From NCBI RefSeq assembly GCF_000021745.1, contig NC_011666.1, positions 2,056,501 to 2,120,500 on the forward strand: DNA of 64,000 nucleotides, written 5' to 3'. Of this stretch, positions 59,629 to 64,000 are shown one piece after another (positions within the stretch are counted from its first letter, which is position 1; the number at the start of each line of letters is the position of its first letter). This DNA comes from Methylocella silvestris BL2. Its GTDB lineage: Bacteria; Pseudomonadota; Alphaproteobacteria; Rhizobiales; Beijerinckiaceae. The position numbers and the translations under genes are program-made. A model generated the notes under the pieces. That model saw nothing but the letters and a program-made list of their open reading frames with translations. It did not search any database and was not told the DNA's origin.

Positions 59629-59730
59629 GCCACAAGAGACCGGTCCGCCGTAACCCGCAGGAATCCGCCATTCTCCGAGGCAGACTTTTTGGGCTTGTGG
59701 CGAGTTTGTGGCGAGCGCGCCCGCCATACT

Positions 59731-59925
59731 TTATCCACGCCCCCAGCAGGTGATGCAGGTTCTCCACGCCTCCCTGCGGACGTACTTCGTCCCCGCGCAA
59801 GCGGGGCATGAGTTCTTCTGTGAGTAGGTGCAGGTCATGCAAGGCACTCGCTCCTGGACGCGGACTTGCCCACCGTTGCATTGAAAGGCAGTGCAAGCTG
59901 GCCGCTCACCCTTTCGAATAAACAT
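59731..59925 (-). CDS. Small Cys-rich protein with zinc-ribbon-like CxxC pairs
   Basis: A 64-residue product from ATG 59925 with GGGAG at about 9 bases. It begins MFIRKGERPACTAFQCNGGQ and goes on with CMTCTYSQKNSCPACAG...CITCW, giving C-x4-C then three CxxC pairs spaced 7 and 13 residues apart, like DnaJ-type zinc modules. No longer partner domain is present. I do not know a matching family. It is alone on its strand between the terminator and the ribbon-helix-helix gene. Confidence 0.55.
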   Translation of the reverse strand: MFIRKGERPACTAFQCNGGQVRVQERVPCMTCTYSQKNSCPACAGTKYVRREAWRTCITCWGRG

Positions 59926-60130
59926 AACGTGTGCTCCCTTCAGCTCTCAGTTCTGATGGGATCATAGCGCCGCCAGAGGCTTTCGATTGGGCAGAAGCTG
60001 GCCACTTAGGGACGGCGGCGGACCGAATCGGGCCGCGTGCCTTGGCGACTGGCACCGCTTTTCCGCAAAATCTGTTTGCCCCGCCCGGCTTTCTGCGTCG
60101 GTCTTTTTCGACAAAATGCCGGTATGCAAG

Positions 60131-60160
60131 GTGCACCACATTTTGGTACATCTGGTGCAC
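60131..60160. promoter_or_regulatory. Inverted repeat upstream of the ribbon-helix-helix gene, candidate operator
   Basis: GTGCACCA and TGGTGCAC are exact inverted 8-bp arms separated by 14 bases, and a third TGGT-ACA copy (TTGGTACA) lies in between. The site ends 55 bases before the GTG start at 60216. Clusters of short TGGTRCA-like words fit autoregulation by a ribbon-helix-helix protein. Function inferred from position only. Confidence 0.55.
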
Positions 60161-60215
60161 TGCTTCGTGGGGAGAGCCGATGCCGGTTGATTAGGGGAAG
60201 ACCGTTCGAACTTCC

Positions 60216-60407
60216 GTGATCGTGCCAGCCGATCTTTACCAGCAGGTCCAGCAGCTTGCCGCGAGCAACGATGTTTCGGCAGCGTGGATAGTTCGTCACG
60301 CTTTGTCGCAGTTCTTGGCCGGTTACGGCGGGGAGCAGGCAATACCGCTCAAACTTGGCAGCAACGAAGGCCGTGCGGTTGGCGGTCGACGCAAAAAGCG
60401 CGCTTGA
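60216..60407 (+). CDS. Ribbon-helix-helix (CopG-like) small protein
   Basis: A 63-residue protein from GTG 60216, with GGGGAAG about 14 bases upstream. The segment VIVPADLYQQVQQLAASNDVSAAWIVRHALSQFL has the strand-helix-helix pattern of CopG/Arc folds (hydrophobic strand, then Q.L....DVS.A.IVR.AL..F). The tail is Lys/Arg-rich (GGRRKKRA). It is followed after 47 bases by the helicase gene, so it may be a regulator of that operon or an orphan antitoxin-like protein. Confidence 0.65.
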   Translation: MIVPADLYQQVQQLAASNDVSAAWIVRHALSQFLAGYGGEQAIPLKLGSNEGRAVGGRRKKRA

Positions 60408-60454
60408 GACGCGCTACGAGAATTATTGGCCTTTGAAGCCGGGGAGGAAGAAAG

Positions 60455-63304
60455 TTGGCCACCGAGTACCATGCGAAGCTGTTCGCTCACGAACTTACCC
60501 GGCAGCGATCCGTCGCTGATTCCGAGAAGCTCGCCGGTGCCTTGCTCGATGCCCAGGTCGATCTCAATCCCCATCAGGTTGAGGCGGCACTGTTTGCGTT
60601 CAAATCGCCGCTTTCGAAAGGAGCGATCCTCGCCGACGAGGTCGGTCTCGGGAAAACCATTGAGGCGGGTCTGGTGCTCGCCCAGAAATGGACGGAGGGC
60701 AAGCGGCGCATCCTCGTGATCACGCCCGCCAATCTGCGGAAACAGTGGTCGCAGGAACTCGCAGAAAAGTTTTTTCTGCCCAGTACGATCCTCGAAGCCC
60801 GCAATTATAACAAGATGAAAAAGGACGGCGCTCGCCGCCCCTTCGAGCAGAAGACTCTTGTCATTTGCTCCTTCCAGTTCGCCGCTCGCAATGCGGACGA
60901 GCTCATGGTCATACCGTGGGACTTGGTGGTCATCGACGAAGCCCACCGACTGCGAAATGTATACAGGCCCGACAATCGCATCGGAAAGGCGCTCAAGGGA
61001 GCGCTTGCAAATTCGCCCAAGGTGCTGCTGACGGCAACGCCCCTCCAGAACTCACTGATGGAGCTTTATGGTCTCGTCAGTCTCGTCGACGACTACGCCT
61101 TCGGCGATGCCAAGAGTTTTCGCGCCCAGTATGCGCGGCTCTCCGACGACACTCAGTTCGACGAGTTGAAGGAGCGCCTGAAGCCCGTCTGTCACAGGAC
61201 GCTTCGGCGGCAAGTCCTAGAATATATCCGTTACACGAACCGCATCCCAATCACGCAGGAGTTCGTTCCGACGCAGGAGGAGCAGACTCTTTACGACCTC
61301 GTATCCGACTATCTGCGGCGGCCATCGTTGCAGGCGCTTCCGTCCAGCCAGCGGTCGCTGATGACACTCATCATGCGCAAGCTGCTCGCATCGTCGACAT
61401 TCGCCATCGCGGGGGCGCTCGACACGCTCGCTCGTAAGCTGGAACGCCAGCTTGGGAAGGACAAGAACCTTCGGGAGAAGCTCGAACAGGAGCTTGCCGA
61501 GGATTACGAGGAATTCGAGCAAACTGCCGACGAGTGGGAAGACGACGAGGCCGCACCGGAGCTGCTGACCGAGGACGACATCGCGAACATCGAACGCGAG
61601 ATCGTTGACCTTCGCGGGTTCCGCGATCTGGCTGTCTCAATCTCAGAAAACGCAAAGGGGCAAGCGCTCCTCAGCGCGTTACGGGCCGGGTTCGCAAAGG
61701 CCAAGGAGCTGGGCAGCGCTGAAAAGGCAATTATCTTCACGGAGTCGCGCCGGACACAGGAATATCTGGTCCGTCTCCTCGCGAAAAATGGCTCCGAGGA
61801 CAAGCTCGTCCTCTTCAACGGCTCGAACTCGGACGCGCAATCCAAGGAAATCTACAAAGCCTGGATCGAGCGCCATAAAGGCACTGACCGCGTCACGGGC
61901 TCACGCACCGCGGACATAAGGGCGGCGCTCGTGGATTATTTCCGCGAGAAAGCCGGGATCATGATCGCGACCGAGGCCGCGGCAGAAGGCATCAACCTTC
62001 AGTTCTGCTCCATGGTCGTCAATTTCGACCTACCCTGGAACCCGCAGCGCATCGAACAGCGAATCGGTCGCTGCCATCGCTATGGCCAGCGTTACGATGT
62101 CGTCGTCGTAAACTTCCTGAATAAGAACAATGCCGCTGACCAGCGGGTGTATGAGCTGCTCGCCGAAAAATTCAAGCTCTTCTCCGGCGTGTTTGGCGCT
62201 AGCGACGAGGTGCTCGGTGCAATTGAGTCTGGCGTGGAATTCGAAAAGCGTATCGTATCGATCTACCAGAATTGCCGCTCGACAGGAGAAATCGAAACTG
62301 AATTCGAGCGGCTTCGCGCCGAGATGGACACCAACATCACCGCGACGATGGAAGATACGCGCCGCAAGCTGCTGGAGCACTTCGACGCTGAGGTTCACGA
62401 CCGCCTGAAAATCAATATGACGCAGAGCAAGGAGTATCTGGATCGGTACGCCCGCATGCTCTGGGCTCTGACGAAACACGAACTTGGCAAGCAGGCCAAG
62501 TTCGATGACGACTATCTCACATTCATTCTGTCCGCCTGTCCGGCTGGCATCGACGTTCCGGTTGGAAGCTACTTCCTGTCTAAGCTCGGCATCGATGGGC
62601 ATCGCTACCGGCTTGGTCATCCGCTGGCACAGCACCTCATTGGGGTGGCTGGCGCACGCAAGCTGAATGGAGCAGCGCTCGTCTTCGACTACACCGCGTG
62701 GCCGCAGACCACTGTCGCAATCGCGCCCCTCGTCGGCAAAGGGGGAACGCTCGTCGTGCACAAGCTTTCGATCCGCGGCGCGGACGATCAGGATCACATC
62801 ATCATCGCCGCCATGACAGATGATGGAACGGCCATAGATCCCGCAGCTGCGAAGCGTCTCTTCGAGTTGCCGGTACGCAAGAGCGCCGCCAATGACCTGC
62901 AGATGCCGAACGCGGTGAAGGCCACGGTAAACAGCCAGCGCCAGTCGATCCTGGACGACATGGCCGCACGCCAGTCCAAATGGTTCGACGATGAAATCGA
63001 TAAGCTCGACAATTGGGCAGAGGACAAACGTGCCGGGCTGAAGGCCGACCTCAAGGACATCGACGAAGAGATCAAAGCGCTTAAGAAAGAGGTTCGCCAG
63101 ACCGGCAATCTCCCCGACAAGCTCGCCTTGCAGCGCAAGGCGCGCACGCTCGAAGCCAAGCGGGATGAAGCGTGGCGCGCATATGATGCGGCGGCAAAGG
63201 ACATAGAGGTTCAGAAAGACGGTCTTTTGGATCAGGTGGAAGAGCGGCTTGGGCAGGCAGTGTCTGATGAAGAGCTTTTCGCCATCAAGTTTCAAGTTCA
63301 GTGA
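60455..63304 (+). CDS. SNF2/DEAD-type helicase, likely part of a restriction or defence system
   Basis: 949 residues from TTG 60455, fixed by a strong GGGGAGGA at 7 bases. Motifs in order: DVDLNPHQVEAALFAF, Walker A ADEVGLGKTIEAGLVLA, DLVVIDEAHRL (DEAH), VLLTATPLQNSLMELYGLVSLVD, an acidic linker (EEFEQTADEWEDDEAAPELLTEDD), the second RecA domain (KAIIFTESRRTQEYLVRLLA, GINLQFCSMVVNFDLPWNPQRIEQRIGRCHRYGQ with the arginine fingers) and a C-terminal 300-residue region with coiled coil. It resembles RapA/HepA-like SNF2 helicases found beside Mod-type methylases. The Mod-like gene begins 11 bases after its stop. Role in defence is inferred from context. Confidence 0.9.
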   Translation: MATEYHAKLFAHELTRQRSVADSEKLAGALLDAQVDLNPHQVEAALFAFKSPLSKGAILADEVGLGKTIEAGLVLAQKWTEGKRRILVITPANLRKQWSQELAEKFFLPSTILEARNYNKMKKDGARRPFEQKTLVICSFQFAARNADELMVIPWDLVVIDEAHRLRNVYRPDNRIGKALKGALANSPKVLLTATPLQNSLMELYGLVSLVDDYAFGDAKSFRAQYARLSDDTQFDELKERLKPVCHRTLRRQVLEYIRYTNRIPITQEFVPTQEEQTLYDLVSDYLRRPSLQALPSSQRSLMTLIMRKLLASSTFAIAGALDTLARKLERQLGKDKNLREKLEQELAEDYEEFEQTADEWEDDEAAPELLTEDDIANIEREIVDLRGFRDLAVSISENAKGQALLSALRAGFAKAKELGSAEKAIIFTESRRTQEYLVRLLAKNGSEDKLVLFNGSNSDAQSKEIYKAWIERHKGTDRVTGSRTADIRAALVDYFREKAGIMIATEAAAEGINLQFCSMVVNFDLPWNPQRIEQRIGRCHRYGQRYDVVVVNFLNKNNAADQRVYELLAEKFKLFSGVFGASDEVLGAIESGVEFEKRIVSIYQNCRSTGEIETEFERLRAEMDTNITATMEDTRRKLLEHFDAEVHDRLKINMTQSKEYLDRYARMLWALTKHELGKQAKFDDDYLTFILSACPAGIDVPVGSYFLSKLGIDGHRYRLGHPLAQHLIGVAGARKLNGAALVFDYTAWPQTTVAIAPLVGKGGTLVVHKLSIRGADDQDHIIIAAMTDDGTAIDPAAAKRLFELPVRKSAANDLQMPNAVKATVNSQRQSILDDMAARQSKWFDDEIDKLDNWAEDKRAGLKADLKDIDEEIKALKKEVRQTGNLPDKLALQRKARTLEAKRDEAWRAYDAAAKDIEVQKDGLLDQVEERLGQAVSDEELFAIKFQVQ

Positions 63305-63315
63305 AGGGGCTAAAA

Positions 63316-64000
63316 ATGAACAAGCCGGAACATACTCAACCGGAGAAGATCGATTTGCGATCTATGGATGTTGCGGAGGAGAAGCGGGGCGAGTTGAAGC
63401 GTAGCTTGGGACAGGCGTTTCCGGACATCTTCGCCGAAGGTTCGATAGATTTTGATCAGCTCAAACGGGCTCTTGGCGAGTGGGTGGACCCCGGCAAGGA
63501 ACGGTTCGGTCTCAACTGGCCGGGTAAGGCCGAATGCATGAAGATTATTCAACAGCCAAGCCCCGCAACATTAAGGCCAGAGCGCGAAAAGTCAGCAAAC
63601 TTCGACGAGGCAGAGAACGTCTTCGTAGAGGGGGACAATCTTGAGGTCTTGAAACTGCTTCAGAAAGCTTATTTCGGTAAAGTAAAACTCATATATATCG
63701 ACCCGCCGTACAACACGGGTAATGAGTTTATCTATCCTGATAATTTTACCGAAACGCTGGAAACGTACCTGGCCTATACAGGACAAGTTGACGACGAAAG
63801 AAAGCGCTTTTCAACAAACACAGATCAGTCTGGCCGGTACCATTCTCGCTGGATGAATATGATGTTTCCGCGGCTTTATCTTGCCCGCAACTTGCTAAGA
63901 GATGATGGCGCCATATTCATTTCGATAGATGACAATGAAGTTCATAATCTCCGTGCCTTAATGGATCAAATCTTTGGCGAAGAGAATTTCGTGGCTACGA
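63316..64000 (+). CDS. Type III (Mod-like) site-specific DNA adenine methyltransferase, N-terminal part
   Basis: ATG 63316 with AAGGGG at 7 bases; 228 codons visible, open at the right edge. The leader FDQLKRALGEWVDPGKERFGLNWPGKAE, then NVFVEGDNLEVLKLLQKAYFGKVKLIYIDPPYNTGNEFIY, is the type III Mod pattern. DPPY is motif IV of amino-methyltransferases; EGDNL is close to the SAM-binding region. Then SRWMNMMFPRLYLARNLLRDDGAIFISIDDNEVHNLR follows. Mod proteins methylate one strand and give DNA specificity to a Res nuclease; Res should lie to the right of the window. Confidence 0.93.
   Translation, partial: MNKPEHTQPEKIDLRSMDVAEEKRGELKRSLGQAFPDIFAEGSIDFDQLKRALGEWVDPGKERFGLNWPGKAECMKIIQQPSPATLRPEREKSANFDEAENVFVEGDNLEVLKLLQKAYFGKVKLIYIDPPYNTGNEFIYPDNFTETLETYLAYTGQVDDERKRFSTNTDQSGRYHSRWMNMMFPRLYLARNLLRDDGAIFISIDDNEVHNLRALMDQIFGEENFVAT

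Noticed and set aside
59962-60342. 126-residue minus-strand frame
   Set aside because: Overlaps the operator and the ribbon-helix-helix gene, has low-complexity composition and no start signal.

Overview
The window is GC-rich DNA from an alphaproteobacterium, most likely of the order Hyphomicrobiales (Rhizobiales). A Beijerinckiaceae/Methylocystaceae-like host is my best guess, not proven. The evidence is sciP (DUF1153), DUF4167 and DUF2794 proteins, a phasin, an alphaproteobacterial-type phosphatidylethanolamine N-methyltransferase, a HpnP-like hopanoid methylase, a hemP-hmuTUV locus with an Irr-like palindrome, and prmC next to the DUF4167 gene and clpB.

Layout. 1-4.2 kb: an RND efflux pump and its adaptor. 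4.3-5.8 kb: a caspase-fold protein fused to a formylglycine-generating-enzyme (SUMF1) domain; both catalytic residues of the caspase part are substituted. 6.3-10.6 kb: a B12-binding radical SAM protein (probably HpnP) and a large autotransporter-like outer-membrane protein. 10.6-16.5 kb: housekeeping and stress genes (DUF985 cupin, gloB, methyltransferase, esterase, msrB, DUF2254). 16.5-28.8 kb: core genes gyrB, clpB, DUF4167, prmC, htpG, DUF2794 and a Bax-inhibitor-1 protein. 29-37.5 kb: a YbbP-like permease, YeeE/YedE proteins, a cysteine hydrolase with a divergent GlxA-type regulator, a YbbA-like ATPase, tesA and thpR. 38-43.7 kb: phasin, a LysR/SDR divergent pair, a cytochrome P450 and an arylsulfotransferase-like protein.

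43.8-51 kb: a haem-uptake locus. hemP-hmuT-hmuU-hmuV are joined by 4-nt overlaps. Convergent to them lie an IsdG-type haem monooxygenase and a TonB-dependent receptor. A perfect 10+3+10 palindrome precedes hemP. Together they can carry haem across the outer membrane and inner membrane and then degrade it. TonB/ExbBD are not in the window. Decayed genes flank the locus: a frameshifted XRE regulator and a shredded SUMF1 gene.

51.8-55.9 kb: tRNA-Glu(CUC), sciP, mnmA, pmtA, two DUF465 genes and tRNA-Arg(CCG). From the tRNA-Arg to the right edge the window is a mosaic accessory region. It holds a serine recombinase whose 3' end runs antisense through the tRNA, a tyrosine integrase cut by one in-frame TAG, an orphan 3' piece of a tRNA-Pro(GGG) gene, a Cys-rich mini-protein, a ribbon-helix-helix-like protein behind an inverted repeat, a 949-residue SNF2-type helicase and the start of a type III (Mod-like) DNA methyltransferase. 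The last two look like the first half of a restriction-modification or related defence system that continues beyond the window. This region is the best candidate for something not well described.
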